This document shows positions 1 through 9,253 of a stretch of DNA of 64,000 nt, one piece after another. Numbering within the stretch: position 1 is the stretch's first letter; each line of letters begins with the position of its first letter. A program made the position numbers and the translations under genes. The stretch is from positions 186,001-250,000 of the forward strand of contig NZ_JBGCCU010000012.1 in the NCBI RefSeq assembly GCF_041261445.1. Reading direction: 5' to 3'. The stretch comes from Catenulispora sp. EB89. GTDB taxonomy: Bacteria > Actinomycetota > Actinomycetes > Streptomycetales > Catenulisporaceae. The notes beneath the pieces were generated by a model, which was given only the letters and a program-made list of their open reading frames with translations, ran no database searches and was not told where the DNA came from.

Positions 1-1
1 C

Positions 2-1783
2 ACCGCGGCCCGCGAGCCGGGCCTGGCGGTCGAGCTCGGCGGCGCCGCGATCGAGAGCGTCCAGACGCCGCCGTCGTCCACCTCCTCGGCGATCGGGATC
101 GCCGCGGCCGCCGTCATCCTGTTCGTGGTCTTCGGATCGCTGCTGGCCACGGCGCTGCCGATCGTCACCGCGGTGGCCGGCGTCGGCAGCGGCATGCTGC
201 TGGTCAGCCCGCTGAGCCACGTCATGGCCGTGAACGGCGTCGCGCCGGTCCTCGGCGCGCTGATCGGCCTCGGCGTCGGCATCGACTACGCGCTGTTCAT
301 CCTGACCCGGCACCGCCGCGGTCTGGAGTCCGGGCTGGACCCGGAGCGCTCGACGGTGGAGGCGCTGAACTCCACCGGCCGCGCGGTCCTGTTCGCCGGC
401 GGCACGGTGTGCATCGCCCTGCTCGGCCTGCTCACCATCGGCGTGGGGTTCATCAACGGGCTCGCCGTCCCGGCGGCGATGACCGTGGTGTGCACCGTGA
501 TCGCGTCCCTGACGCTGCTGCCGGCCCTGTTCGGGGTGTTCGGTCTGCGGGTGCTGGGTCGCCGCCGGCGCCGTGCGCTCCTGGCCGGCGAGCAGGGCCG
601 CGCGGAGAGCGGACAGGGCGCCTGGGCACGCTGGGCGCAGGCCGTGCCGCGCTTCGCCCCGGTGCTCGCTACCGTCGGGCTCGCGGCCATGCTGCTGATC
701 GCCTCTCCGGTGCTGCACCTGAAGCTGGGCTTCGTGGACGCGTCTAACGACGCCACGTCCAGCACCTCCTATAAGTCCTACGAGATGCTCGCGGACGGCT
801 TCGGGCCGGGCTTCAACGGCCCGCTGTTCCTGGTCTCCGAGGTCCACTCCCCGGCCGACCAGGCCGCGCTGGACCGGCTCGACACCGCGCTGGCCACCGT
901 GCCGGGGGTCGCCGCCGTGCAGGCGCCTCCCGCCCCGCCCGCGCCGGCCGCCGGAGGCTCGGCGATCGAGGTGGCTCAGGTCCTGCCCAAGACCGCGCCG
1001 CAGGCCCAGGGGACCTCTGATCTGATCAACCATCTGCGGGACTCAGTGGTGCCGGAGTACGCGGACGGCACCGCGCTGAAGGTCTACGTGGGAGGCGTGA
1101 CGGCCTCGAACGACGACTTCGCGGCGATGACGAACGCCAAGCTGCCGCTGCTGCTGGTCACCGTGGTGGGCCTGAGCTTCCTGCTGCTGCTGGTGGCCTT
1201 CCGCAGCCTGCTGATCCCGACCCTGACGGCGCTGCTGAACCTGCTGGCCGCGGCGGCCTCGTTCGGCGTCCTCACCGCGTACTTCCAGTGGGGCTGGGGC
1301 ACCCGGCTGTTCGGCCAGGGCGCGGCCAGCCCGATCATGGGATACATGCCGGAGATCGTGCTGGCGGTGCTGTTCGGCCTGTCGATGGACTACCAGGTGT
1401 TCCTGGTCAGCAGGATGGCCGAGGAGTGGTCGCACTCCCGGGACAACACCCGGGCGGTGATCGCCGGTCTGACCCACACCGCGCGGGTGATCACCGCGGC
1501 GGCGCTGATCATGATCGCGGTGTTCGCCGCGTTCTCCCTGACCAGCCAGCGCGACGTCGCCGAGTTCGGCGTGGGCCTGGCCGCCGCGGTGGCCCTGGAC
1601 GCCTTCATCGTGCGGACGGTGCTTGTGCCGTCGGTGATGTATCTGTGCGGCGCGGCCAACTGGTGGCTGCCGAAGTGGCTGGACCGCCGGATGCCGCATC
1701 TGGCGATCGAACCGCCGGCCGGCGGGGCCGTCACGGCTCCCGGCGGTGTCCGGGACTTGACAGACAGTTCTGTGAATTCTTGA
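2..1783 (+). CDS. MMPL/RND-type membrane transporter, C-terminal part (5' truncated by window edge)
   Basis: The frame is open from the first bases of the window, so the N-terminus is missing; 593 residues remain. The product is an integral membrane protein with two blocks of hydrophobic helices. The first block is at residues 30-150, with G/D-rich stretches such as GVGIDYALFILTRHRRG. The second, after an extracytoplasmic loop at about 220-350, contains LFGLSMDYQVFLVSRMAEEW. These paired D-Y motifs in transmembrane helices are the proton-relay positions known in the MMPL family. Family members export lipids, siderophores or drugs by proton antiport; the substrate here cannot be read. A WHG-type TetR regulator follows about 290 bp downstream on the same strand, a common partner for such exporters. 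The identification is firm at family level. Confidence 0.93.
   Translation, partial: TAAREPGLAVELGGAAIESVQTPPSSTSSAIGIAAAAVILFVVFGSLLATALPIVTAVAGVGSGMLLVSPLSHVMAVNGVAPVLGALIGLGVGIDYALFILTRHRRGLESGLDPERSTVEALNSTGRAVLFAGGTVCIALLGLLTIGVGFINGLAVPAAMTVVCTVIASLTLLPALFGVFGLRVLGRRRRRALLAGEQGRAESGQGAWARWAQAVPRFAPVLATVGLAAMLLIASPVLHLKLGFVDASNDATSSTSYKSYEMLADGFGPGFNGPLFLVSEVHSPADQAALDRLDTALATVPGVAAVQAPPAPPAPAAGGSAIEVAQVLPKTAPQAQGTSDLINHLRDSVVPEYADGTALKVYVGGVTASNDDFAAMTNAKLPLLLVTVVGLSFLLLLVAFRSLLIPTLTALLNLLAAAASFGVLTAYFQWGWGTRLFGQGAASPIMGYMPEIVLAVLFGLSMDYQVFLVSRMAEEWSHSRDNTRAVIAGLTHTARVITAAALIMIAVFAAFSLTSQRDVAEFGVGLAAAVALDAFIVRTVLVPSVMYLCGAANWWLPKWLDRRMPHLAIEPPAGGAVTAPGGVRDLTDSSVNS
1757..1776. promoter_or_regulatory. 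weak TetR-like operator candidate
   Basis: TTGACAG, six bases, CTGTGAA: an inverted repeat with six of seven arm bases matching. It overlaps the last codons of the MMPL gene, 300 bp upstream of the TetR gene. The arrangement resembles TetR-family operators, but the overlap with coding sequence and the distance make it only a candidate. The rest of 1784-2076 shows no gene. Confidence 0.25.
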
Positions 1784-2076
1784 CAACTTCTTCCGCATAG
1801 TGGACTGCCGAGGCCGGGACGCGAATCCGACATTTGCGGGCATCCCGGCCTCGGTTCCAGGTCGCGGGGAAATTGTCGGGCGGGCATTGCCGATCCAAGG
1901 GTCCGCATATGTGACTCCCCGACCTGGAGGAAGTCCGTTCCATCGCGTATATGGCGACCTAGTAGATTCCCGTAGGGGCCTTGGTCCGTTCGCTCTGGTG
2001 ACACATCATCAGGTATGAACCAGAACGCCGATGACAACGCAAAGTCACGAGATTTTCGCTTGGAGTCCTTGCCGCG

Positions 2077-2826
2077 GTGCCGTCGGTGCTGGAAGACTCA
2101 CTCATCGTGAACGCGTCCGAAATGAACATCAGTCAGTCACAAGCAGTTCCTGAGGAAATCGTTAAGGAAGCGGCCCGGCGGCTGCTCGCCAAACTCGGTG
2201 CGAACGGTCTGTCAATTGTCGCCGTGGCCGAAGAACTCGACGTGGCGCCGGATCGGATCACTTTCGCACATCCTCATGATCTGCTCACCGCACTGATCAT
2301 CGATGCCTACGACGCGTCCGCCACCGCGATGGAAGAAGCCGATCTCGCCGCCCGCGAACGCCAGGCGGGTCCCGGAGGGCGGCTGCTGGCCGCGGCGCGG
2401 GGGCTGCGTCAGTGGTCGATCACGAATCCGGTCGAGTTCGCGTTGATCTACGGCTCTCCGGTCGACGGCTACGACGCGCCGCCGGAGACGGTGCCGCCGG
2501 CCGCGCGCACTCCGGCCGTGCTGGCCGGCATCGTGCGCGCCGCCCTGGAGGAAGGCGCGCTGGAGCCGCCGCGCCGCCCGGTCCCGGGGCCGCCGCTGAT
2601 CCGGCAGGAGGCGGTCGAGGTGTTCGGCGGCCTGCCGCCGGAGCCCTACTCCGACCTGCTGGAGCGCGGCATCGTCCTGTGGAGCAACCTCATCGGCCTG
2701 CTGGTCTTCGAGGTCTTCAGCCGGACTCACGACAGCGTCCGGGACCAGGGCGCGTTCTTCGACTACGCGATCGCGGTGACCGCCGAGCACATCGGGCTGA
2801 CTGTGCCGGCGGGCGACACCGACTGA
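2077..2826 (+). CDS. TetR family transcriptional regulator with WHG-type C-terminal domain
   Basis: The protein has 249 residues. After a 25-residue leader there is an N-terminal helix-turn-helix (about 25-75, containing GLSIVAVAEELDVAP) and a ligand domain with WSITNPVEFALIYGSP. That string is typical of the WHG subfamily of TetR regulators. GTG at 2077 has GGAG about 11 bases upstream. GTG at 2107 with GGAAG upstream, or ATG at 2122, would remove much of the unconserved leader, so the true start is uncertain. It lies between an MMPL exporter and a membrane-protein gene on the same strand. By analogy with the family it probably represses one of these neighbours in response to a small hydrophobic ligand, which is inference. 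Confidence 0.85.
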   Translation: MPSVLEDSLIVNASEMNISQSQAVPEEIVKEAARRLLAKLGANGLSIVAVAEELDVAPDRITFAHPHDLLTALIIDAYDASATAMEEADLAARERQAGPGGRLLAAARGLRQWSITNPVEFALIYGSPVDGYDAPPETVPPAARTPAVLAGIVRAALEEGALEPPRRPVPGPPLIRQEAVEVFGGLPPEPYSDLLERGIVLWSNLIGLLVFEVFSRTHDSVRDQGAFFDYAIAVTAEHIGLTVPAGDTD

Positions 2827-2876
2827 CAACCGAATAACTGAACATCTCGATCGGGCGAAAGTCACTAGGGGGCGCT

Positions 2877-4127
2877 GTGTTCAGTTCCAGGATGGCTCTG
2901 TTCTTGATCACGGCGGTGTGTTCGTACGCCGCCTTCCTGTACAAAGCAAGTCACGCACGCCGGGGATGGCGCGACGCCGTCTACCGGACCCTGATGGCCA
3001 CGCTCTTCCTCCAGTGCCTCACCTTCACCATGGGGGCCGTGGCCACGGACTCGCCGACCCTGCTCGGCGTGGGCAACTCGGCGATTCTCGTCATGCACCT
3101 GGCCGCCGTCGCCTACTGTGTGGCGGCCGAGATCCTGCTGCTCCAGTGGGCCGAACCATTGCCCGCGATCCGGAGCGGAATCCGGAACTGGGTGTTCTTC
3201 GGCTTCGGGACCGAAGTGCTCCTGGTTCTGCTGTTCTTCGTCTCAGGTGCCCCGCACAAGCCGGCGGCGGCATTGACCACCGGCAGTAAAGATCTTCTCC
3301 TGCTCGCATACCTGATCGTGTTCATCGTCTCGCAGACGATCCCCTGTGTGACGATCTTCCGGGCCTGCCTGTCCTACGCGAAGTTGACAGACAAGATCTG
3401 GTTGCGCAGGGCTTTGCGGTTCCTCACCGTGGGCTCGGTTCTGTTGTTCATGTATTGCGCGACGCGAACCGTGAACATGGTCGGTGCGGCGGCGGGCGCC
3501 AACGTCAATGGGTTGAAGATCGTGCCCGCGGCGTTCAGCGGTCTGGGCATCATCGTGGTGTCGATCGGCCTGACTATGCCGTCCTGGGGACCCCGCGTGT
3601 CGGACCTCGGGCAGTGGATCGAGAACATCCTGTCCTACCGGGCGCTGTATCCCCTGTGGAACGCGGTGTGCCAGGAGTCGCCGGAAATCGTTCTGGAACC
3701 CCGCAACTCCGGGGTCTCCAACCTGCACTACCGGCTGCACCGGCGGGTGGTGGAGATCAGAGACGGATGGCGGGCCCTGCGTCCGTACATGGACGTCGCC
3801 GAGCAGCCCGACATCGACAGCGACAGCGACGTCGATGCCGGGGCCGCAGCCGCGAACGGCGCCGCACCGCGCCCGAACAACGACCAGGCGCTCGCCGAGG
3901 CGGTCCGGATCAGGGACGCGATACGCGCCAAGCGCGACGGACACGTCCCGGACTCCGAGCGCCGCCGGCCCGGATTCGAGGAGCGGGACGCCGTGACCCT
4001 GGCCGACGAAGTGTCCTGGCTGGCGAAGGTCTCCTCGGCCTACGCGAAACTGCCCAGCTTCGACGCGGCACGGGGGTCCTGGAAAGGTCTGCCTCAGGGC
4101 CGCGCGCTGGAGAACAGTGAGAGTTGA
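2877..4127 (+). CDS. multi-pass membrane protein of the DUF6545 / MAB_1171c type
   Basis: The protein has 416 residues and starts at GTG. The N-terminal 230 residues form about seven hydrophobic segments (for example LFLITAVCSYAAFLY and TEVLLVLLFFV). The C-terminal half is cytoplasmic and carries LYPLWNAVCQESPEIVLEP, then LHYRLHRRVVEIRDGW. These strings are characteristic of the DUF6545 family, which is widespread in actinomycetes, often near XRE regulators or ImmA-like peptidases, and has no established activity. The segment at about 310-330 is Ala/Asp-rich and probably disordered. The gene ends three bases before the next start, so it is probably co-transcribed with the epimerase and the PKS. 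Its role is unknown. Confidence 0.75.
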   Translation: MFSSRMALFLITAVCSYAAFLYKASHARRGWRDAVYRTLMATLFLQCLTFTMGAVATDSPTLLGVGNSAILVMHLAAVAYCVAAEILLLQWAEPLPAIRSGIRNWVFFGFGTEVLLVLLFFVSGAPHKPAAALTTGSKDLLLLAYLIVFIVSQTIPCVTIFRACLSYAKLTDKIWLRRALRFLTVGSVLLFMYCATRTVNMVGAAAGANVNGLKIVPAAFSGLGIIVVSIGLTMPSWGPRVSDLGQWIENILSYRALYPLWNAVCQESPEIVLEPRNSGVSNLHYRLHRRVVEIRDGWRALRPYMDVAEQPDIDSDSDVDAGAAAANGAAPRPNNDQALAEAVRIRDAIRAKRDGHVPDSERRRPGFEERDAVTLADEVSWLAKVSSAYAKLPSFDAARGSWKGLPQGRALENSES

Positions 4128-4130
4128 GCT

Positions 4131-5078
4131 ATGAGTTTCCACCTCGTGGTCGGCACCGGGCCGGCCGGGGCGGCCACGGCTGAGCACCTGGCCGCCCAGG
4201 GCCACCGGGTCCGGGCGGTCAGCCGCTCGGACCAGCCGCCCCGGCCCGGGATCGAGCACGTCAGGCTGGACGCGACCGACACCGCCGCGCTCACCGCGGC
4301 GGCCGCCGGGGCCACGGCCGTCATCAACTGCGCGTGCCCTCCGTACCACCGCTGGCCGCAGGAATGGCCGGCGCTGGCCTCGTCGGTGCTCGCCGCGGCC
4401 GAGGCCTCGGGCGCGGTGCTGGTGATCCTCAGCAATCTCTACGCCTACGGACCGGTCGACGGGGCTTTGACCGAAGACCTTCCGCTCGCGGCGACCGGCC
4501 CGAAGAGCCGGACCCGCGCGGCGGTGTGGAGCCAGGCCTGGGAGGCCCACCAGCGAGGGCGGGTCCGGATGACCGAGGCCCGGCCCTCGGACTTCTTCGG
4601 TCCGGGGGTGACCGACGGCGGTCACCTCGCGGGCCGGGTCATGCCGCAGCTGTTGCAGGGCAAGACCATCCGGGTCATGGGAAACCCGGATGCCGCGCAC
4701 AGCTGGACCTACCTGCCGGACGTCGCCCGGACCCTGGCACGCCTGGCGCGGGAGGAGCAGGCGTGGGGGCGCGCCTGGCACGTCCCGACCGCACCGGCGC
4801 TGTCCGCCCGATCGATGATCGGGAAGCTCGCCGCGCAAGCCGGGGTGACCGCGCCGCCGGTGCGGTCGGTGCCGGCCGCAGTTCTGCGCGCCGGCTCCAT
4901 CACGTCACCTCTGCTGCGGGAGCTGCGGGAGGTGCGCTATCAGTTCGACCGGCCGTTCGTCGTGGATTCGAGCGCGTACAGCGCGAGGTTCGGGGAGGGA
5001 CCGACTCCACTCGACGACCAGATCCAGACCACTGCCGCCTGGTGGCGGCAGCGCGTCGGCCTTCCGACGGCCGGCTGA
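4131..5078 (+). CDS. NAD(P)-dependent epimerase/dehydratase-like protein
   Basis: The protein has 315 residues. The N-terminus LVVGTGPAGAATAEHLAAQ is the beta-alpha-beta dinucleotide-binding loop with a slightly altered Gly pattern. NLYAYGPVDG and SWTYLPDVARTLARLA are typical of extended short-chain dehydrogenases of the NAD-epimerase group. It starts three bases after the DUF6545-type gene stops and lies 122 bp upstream of the KS-ACP-AOS gene, same strand. It could supply a reduction or epimerisation step to that locus, or act on an unrelated sugar or ketone. No substrate can be assigned. The classical Tyr-x-x-x-Lys pair is not obvious, so activity is not assured. Confidence 0.8.
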   Translation: MSFHLVVGTGPAGAATAEHLAAQGHRVRAVSRSDQPPRPGIEHVRLDATDTAALTAAAAGATAVINCACPPYHRWPQEWPALASSVLAAAEASGAVLVILSNLYAYGPVDGALTEDLPLAATGPKSRTRAAVWSQAWEAHQRGRVRMTEARPSDFFGPGVTDGGHLAGRVMPQLLQGKTIRVMGNPDAAHSWTYLPDVARTLARLAREEQAWGRAWHVPTAPALSARSMIGKLAAQAGVTAPPVRSVPAAVLRAGSITSPLLRELREVRYQFDRPFVVDSSAYSARFGEGPTPLDDQIQTTAAWWRQRVGLPTAG

Positions 5079-5200
5079 CCGGCGGCCGGGGCGACACCCC
5101 CGGTCCTCGGATCCGCCACGTCTGTCGTGAGTGAACAATCGCCGCTGCTCCGGGCAGACGCCACTGCCCTTCGAGCAGGTTTCGCAGGGAGGGGAACATC

Positions 5201-8200
5201 ATGCTATCGCTGGACCATGCGCCGAACCGGGACGACATCGCCATCGTGGGGATGAGCTGTCGTTTTCCGGGAGCTGACAACGTCAACGAATACTGGAACC
5301 TGCTCAAGGACCCCGAGCCCCAGTTCGCCCCGATCCCGCGGGCGAGGTGGGTCCACGACTCGTTCCTCAGCGACGATCGACGGGACACGCACACCGCGTA
5401 CGTCGACCGGCTGGCGTCGGTGGCCGACGTCGGCATGTTCGACGCCAAGCACTACAAGATCCCGCCGCGCCGCGCGCGGGCCCTGGACCCGCAGCACCGC
5501 CTGCTGGTCGACCTGGCCCGGGAGGCGATCCAGGACGCGGGCTGGGAGAGCTCGGGATTCGACCGCGAGAACACCTCGGTGATCGTGGGGCTCGGTGAGA
5601 GCGGCTACCGCGAGCTCAGCACGATCAACCTCCGGCTGCGGCAGATCGCCCGCGGCGAGTTCGGGTCGGCGTCGTCGGACCCGGGCTGGACGGCCGCCGG
5701 CGCGGCGGTCGAGGGACTCCACGGCACGGCTCTGTCCGGGCTGCTGATGAACATGGGGCCGACGTCGATCAGCTCGACCCTCGGTCTGCACGGCGAGAGC
5801 TACGCCATCGAGTCGGCGTGCTCCGGCGGGCTCGCGGCGATCGCCAACGCGGTCTTCGCGCTGCGCAACGGCCGATGCAAGATCGCACTGGCCGGGGCCG
5901 CGCAGCTCATCCTGGTCCCCGACCTGCTCATTGGGCTGTGCCGGATCGGCGCGCTGTCCCCGTCGGGGACCTGCCGTCCCTTCGACACCCGGGCCGACGG
6001 ATTCGTGCTCGGCGAAGGGGCCGGCATCCTGGTGCTCCGGCCGCTGGCCGACGCCCAGGCGGCCGGCGACCGGATCTACGCGGTCATCCGCGGCGTCGGA
6101 CTGTCCAACGACGGCCTGGTCGAGGGCGGTATGACTCCGCAGGCCGAGGGCCAGATGCTGGCTTTGCGGCGCGCTTATCAGGACGCCGCGGTCTCGATGG
6201 AGTCCGTCGGGTACCTGGAGGCCCACGGAACCGGGACCTCCGTCGGAGACCGGGTCGAGATCAGTGCCCTGCGAGAGCTTCGGCAGGACACCTCGCGCGT
6301 GGCCCACTTCGGCGCCGTGAAGGCGGTGGTGGGGCACGCCCTCGGCGCGGCGGGCATCGCCGGGCTGATCAAGTCGGTGCTGAGCGTGCACAAGAAGCAG
6401 ATCGTGCCCCAGCCCGACGTCCAGCCGGACGAGAACCTGGGCCTGGAAGCCGCCGGACTGACGGTTCCGGAGAAGCTCACCGAGTGGGTCGAGCCGGAGG
6501 GGCCGCTGCGGGCCGGGGTGAGCGCGTTCGGGTTCGGCGGGACGAACGTCCACGTCGTCATCGAGCAGGACACGTCGGCGGCGGCGGTGGCTCCGCAGCC
6601 GGCTCCGCGGCCGGAGATGCTGGTGTTCAGTGCCCGGGACAGCGCGGGTCTGGCCAGGTACATGGCGGAAGTCGCCAAGGCTGTCGCAGAGGACTGTCTG
6701 CCGTTGTCGGCAGTGGCCCAGACCCTGGCCCGGCGGTCGCCGCTGGGGGAGCAGATGGCGGTCGTCGCCGACGACCCGCAGGACGCGAGCAGGAAGCTGG
6801 CCCTGGCCGCGACGCTTGTCGGCACGGAAGCGACGAGCAGGCCGGAGGAGGGAGTGTTCTTCGGTCCTGTGCCGGCCGATCTCGACGGTCCGCGTGGCGA
6901 CGCCGACGCGGCCGGGTCGCTGTGCACTCTTCCGCCGAGCCCTCTGGCCCCGAAGCACTACTGGATCGTCGACGAGAGCAAGCAGAGCATCGACGAGATC
7001 GCGTCGGTCTCAGCGGCGGCTTCTTCGCGCTTTCCCGACGCGGTGTCCGCACCGGCGCCCGACGCAGTGGCTGATGCCGCGTCCGACGCGACGCCGGCGA
7101 CGGCGCTGGCCGGCCCGGACATCCTCGGGCTCGTTCTCGACGAGGTCGCGCGGATCAGCGCGTTCTCCGTCTCCGACCTCCAGGACCACATGGGGCTGGT
7201 GGAAGACCTCGGATTCGACTCCCTGATGATCCGCGAACTGGACGTCAGCATCAAGAAGCGCGTCCCCGGGCTGCGCAAGATGCTGGACGAACTGGTCGGG
7301 AAGGTCACCATCGCGGAGATCGCCGCCCTGATCGAGGCCGATCCGGCGGTGATCGGGATGACCGGGATGAGCAGCACCCTGATTCGCCCGGTCGTCGAGG
7401 AACCCCTGCCGCGGATCACCTGGGAGCCGGACAGCGCCGGCATCGAGGGCTTCGCCGAGCTGAACCAGTTCGAGGCGCGAGTCCGCGAGATCCGGAGCCT
7501 GGGCCTTCCCAACCCCTACTTCCGCATCCACGAAGGCAACATCCGCAACACCACGACCATCGAGCACAAGCAGTACATCTCGTTCAGCAGCTACAACTAC
7601 CTGGGGCTGTCCGGCCATCCGGTGGTGACCGAAGCGGTCCGCGCCGCCGTGGAGCGGTACGGGTCGTCGGTCTCGGCGAGCCGGGTGCTGGCCGGCGAAC
7701 GGCCGCTGACCCGGCAGCTGGAGCAGGAGCTGTCCCGCCTGCTGGGCACCGAGGACTGCGTCACGCTGGTGAGCGGGCACGCCACCAACGTCACCGCCAT
7801 CGGGCACGTCGTCGGACCGCAGGACCTGATCGTGCACGACGCGCTGGCGCACGACAGCATCCTGCAGGGCTGCCGCCTGTCCGGCGCGACGCGCCGTCCG
7901 TTCGCGCACAACGACGTCGAGCAGCTGGACGACATCCTGCGGCGGACCAGATCCCACTTCCGCAGGGTCCTGATAGCGGTCGAGGGCGCGTACAGCATGG
8001 ACGGCGACATCGCCGACCTCCCCGGCCTGATCGCGCTCAAGAAGCGCTACGGCGCCCTGCTGTTCGTCGACGAAGCGCACAGCGTCGGGGTCCTGGGACG
8101 GCGCGGAGGCGGGGTCGGGGACCACTTCGACGTCGACCGGTCCGACGTCGACCTGTGGATGGGCACCCTGTCCAAGTCGCTCGCCAGCTGCGGCGGGTAC

Positions 8201-8635
8201 CTGGCCGGATCGGCGAGAACGGTCAACTGGCTGAAGTACACGCTGCCGGGCTTCGTCTACAGCGCCGGCCTCACCCCGGCCAACGCCGCCGCGGCGCTCG
8301 CCGCCGTCCAGCTCATCCGGAGCGAACCGGAGCGTCTGGCGGCCCTGCATGAAAACGCTGATCTGTTCCGGCGACTGGCCGAGGACGCGAACGTGAACAT
8401 CGGGTCCAGCCGGGCCACTCCGGTCGTGCCGTGCATCATCGGAGATTCCGCAAAAACGTTGAGGCTTGCGAGCCGGCTGTTCGAGCGCGGCATCGTCGTC
8501 GACCCGATTCTGCACCCGGCGGTGGAGGAGAAGTTGTCCCGTTTGCGGTTCTTCATGACCAGCGAGCACCACAGCGAGGAAGTCCGGTACGCGGTGGACG
8601 TCCTGGCCGAGGAGCTGTCCGGCCTCGGCGGCTGA
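5201..8635 (+). CDS. trifunctional ketosynthase - acyl carrier protein - alpha-oxoamine synthase
   Basis: The protein has 1144 residues, with RBS AGGGAGGGG 6 bases before ATG. Domain 1 (about 9-455) is a type I ketosynthase with an intact triad: Cys207 in ESACSGGLAAI, His342 in EAHGTGTS and His379 in VVGHALGAAG. Residues 455-590 keep the usual flanking linkers, including LPPSPLAPKHYW, but contain no acyltransferase. Domain 2 (about 630-715) is an ACP with LGFDSLMIREL and Ser674 for phosphopantetheine. Domain 3 (about 745-1140) is a PLP enzyme of the alpha-oxoamine synthase family (KBL/AONS/SPT), with SYNYLGLSGHP, FVDEAHSVGVLG and Lys992 in GTLSKSLASCGG. Known relatives condense an ACP-bound acyl chain with an amino acid, releasing CO2 and an alpha-amino ketone. 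This enzyme presumably extends a chain once or a few times and off-loads it that way. The malonyl loading partner must act in trans. Confidence 0.93.
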   Translation: MLSLDHAPNRDDIAIVGMSCRFPGADNVNEYWNLLKDPEPQFAPIPRARWVHDSFLSDDRRDTHTAYVDRLASVADVGMFDAKHYKIPPRRARALDPQHRLLVDLAREAIQDAGWESSGFDRENTSVIVGLGESGYRELSTINLRLRQIARGEFGSASSDPGWTAAGAAVEGLHGTALSGLLMNMGPTSISSTLGLHGESYAIESACSGGLAAIANAVFALRNGRCKIALAGAAQLILVPDLLIGLCRIGALSPSGTCRPFDTRADGFVLGEGAGILVLRPLADAQAAGDRIYAVIRGVGLSNDGLVEGGMTPQAEGQMLALRRAYQDAAVSMESVGYLEAHGTGTSVGDRVEISALRELRQDTSRVAHFGAVKAVVGHALGAAGIAGLIKSVLSVHKKQIVPQPDVQPDENLGLEAAGLTVPEKLTEWVEPEGPLRAGVSAFGFGGTNVHVVIEQDTSAAAVAPQPAPRPEMLVFSARDSAGLARYMAEVAKAVAEDCLPLSAVAQTLARRSPLGEQMAVVADDPQDASRKLALAATLVGTEATSRPEEGVFFGPVPADLDGPRGDADAAGSLCTLPPSPLAPKHYWIVDESKQSIDEIASVSAAASSRFPDAVSAPAPDAVADAASDATPATALAGPDILGLVLDEVARISAFSVSDLQDHMGLVEDLGFDSLMIRELDVSIKKRVPGLRKMLDELVGKVTIAEIAALIEADPAVIGMTGMSSTLIRPVVEEPLPRITWEPDSAGIEGFAELNQFEARVREIRSLGLPNPYFRIHEGNIRNTTTIEHKQYISFSSYNYLGLSGHPVVTEAVRAAVERYGSSVSASRVLAGERPLTRQLEQELSRLLGTEDCVTLVSGHATNVTAIGHVVGPQDLIVHDALAHDSILQGCRLSGATRRPFAHNDVEQLDDILRRTRSHFRRVLIAVEGAYSMDGDIADLPGLIALKKRYGALLFVDEAHSVGVLGRRGGGVGDHFDVDRSDVDLWMGTLSKSLASCGGYLAGSARTVNWLKYTLPGFVYSAGLTPANAAAALAAVQLIRSEPERLAALHENADLFRRLAEDANVNIGSSRATPVVPCIIGDSAKTLRLASRLFERGIVVDPILHPAVEEKLSRLRFFMTSEHHSEEVRYAVDVLAEELSGLGG

Positions 8636-8678
8636 CGCGGGGGGCCGCGCGGGCCCGCTGGGGAGGTGGTCAGAACGT

Positions 8679-8708
8679 GCTGTAGGGCTTCGAGAGAGGC
8701 CCTACAGC
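8679..8708. terminator. bidirectional hairpin terminator
   Basis: Perfect 10-bp stem (GCTGTAGGGC against GCCCTACAGC) with a 10-base loop. It lies between the converging KS-ACP-AOS gene (ends 8635) and the ImmA/IrrE gene, whose stop codon begins inside the right arm. There is no clear T tract, as is common in GC-rich actinomycetes. Confidence 0.7.
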
Positions 8709-9253
8709 AGGGTTCGCTCGATGCGTCCGATGACGCTCTCCTCGGTCCCGGACTCCGGGTCGGCGGGCCGCAGCGAGGTGTCGACGTGCTCGGCGAGCAG
8801 GTGCGCGACGACCTCGGCCTCCTGCTCCTGGACGTCGTCGTAGGTGGTGCGCATCAGCATGTCGCGCACGATCGCCGGGTCGAGGTTGGGGAAGAGCAGC
8901 CGGGAGCTGGTGTCGTCCGGCAGGCCCAGTCCGTGGTGGCCGCAGATGATGTGGCCGAGCTCGTGCAGGATGATGTGGTCCTGGTGGGCGCTGGTCGTGT
9001 TGGTGTCGTAGAAGATCAGGTCTTCCACCACGCCGGCGACCCACAACCCGCACGGGTACGCCGCCGGTATCGCCAGCGGGACCAGCGCTATCGGGCGGTT
9101 CCGCTTGTCCTCGAGCGTGTGGCACAAGGTGGCCACGTCGCAGGGAGTGGGCAGGTCGAGGTCGCGGATCCGGCGCTCGCAGCGCCCCCGCAGCCGGCGC
9201 AGTTGTTTGCGGCGATCGCCTTCGGCCGTGTCCGGCCCCGCCGGCGGCTTCAT
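8702..9253 (-). CDS. ImmA/IrrE family metallo-endopeptidase
   Basis: The protein has 183 residues. The zinc site is HELGHIICGHHG (HExxH plus following His), with a later E-x-E-A-E-x-x-A helix (QEQEAEVVAHLLA) giving the third ligand region. This is the DUF955/ImmA/IrrE peptidase signature. Members cleave a partner repressor in response to a signal. The ATG at 9253 overlaps the stop of the upstream regulator gene by ATGA (9250-9253), so the two are translationally coupled. A longer reading to 9607 only adds Arg/Gly-rich sequence that overlaps the regulator and is rejected. The EspR-like protein encoded just upstream is the likely partner or substrate, which is inference from gene order. Confidence 0.9.
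   Translation of the reverse strand: MKPPAGPDTAEGDRRKQLRRLRGRCERRIRDLDLPTPCDVATLCHTLEDKRNRPIALVPLAIPAAYPCGLWVAGVVEDLIFYDTNTTSAHQDHIILHELGHIICGHHGLGLPDDTSSRLLFPNLDPAIVRDMLMRTTYDDVQEQEAEVVAHLLAEHVDTSLRPADPESGTEESVIGRIERTLL

Noticed and set aside
1780-1800. TTGACA as a promoter for the TetR gene
   Set aside because: No -10 element lies at a suitable distance and it overlaps the MMPL stop codon.
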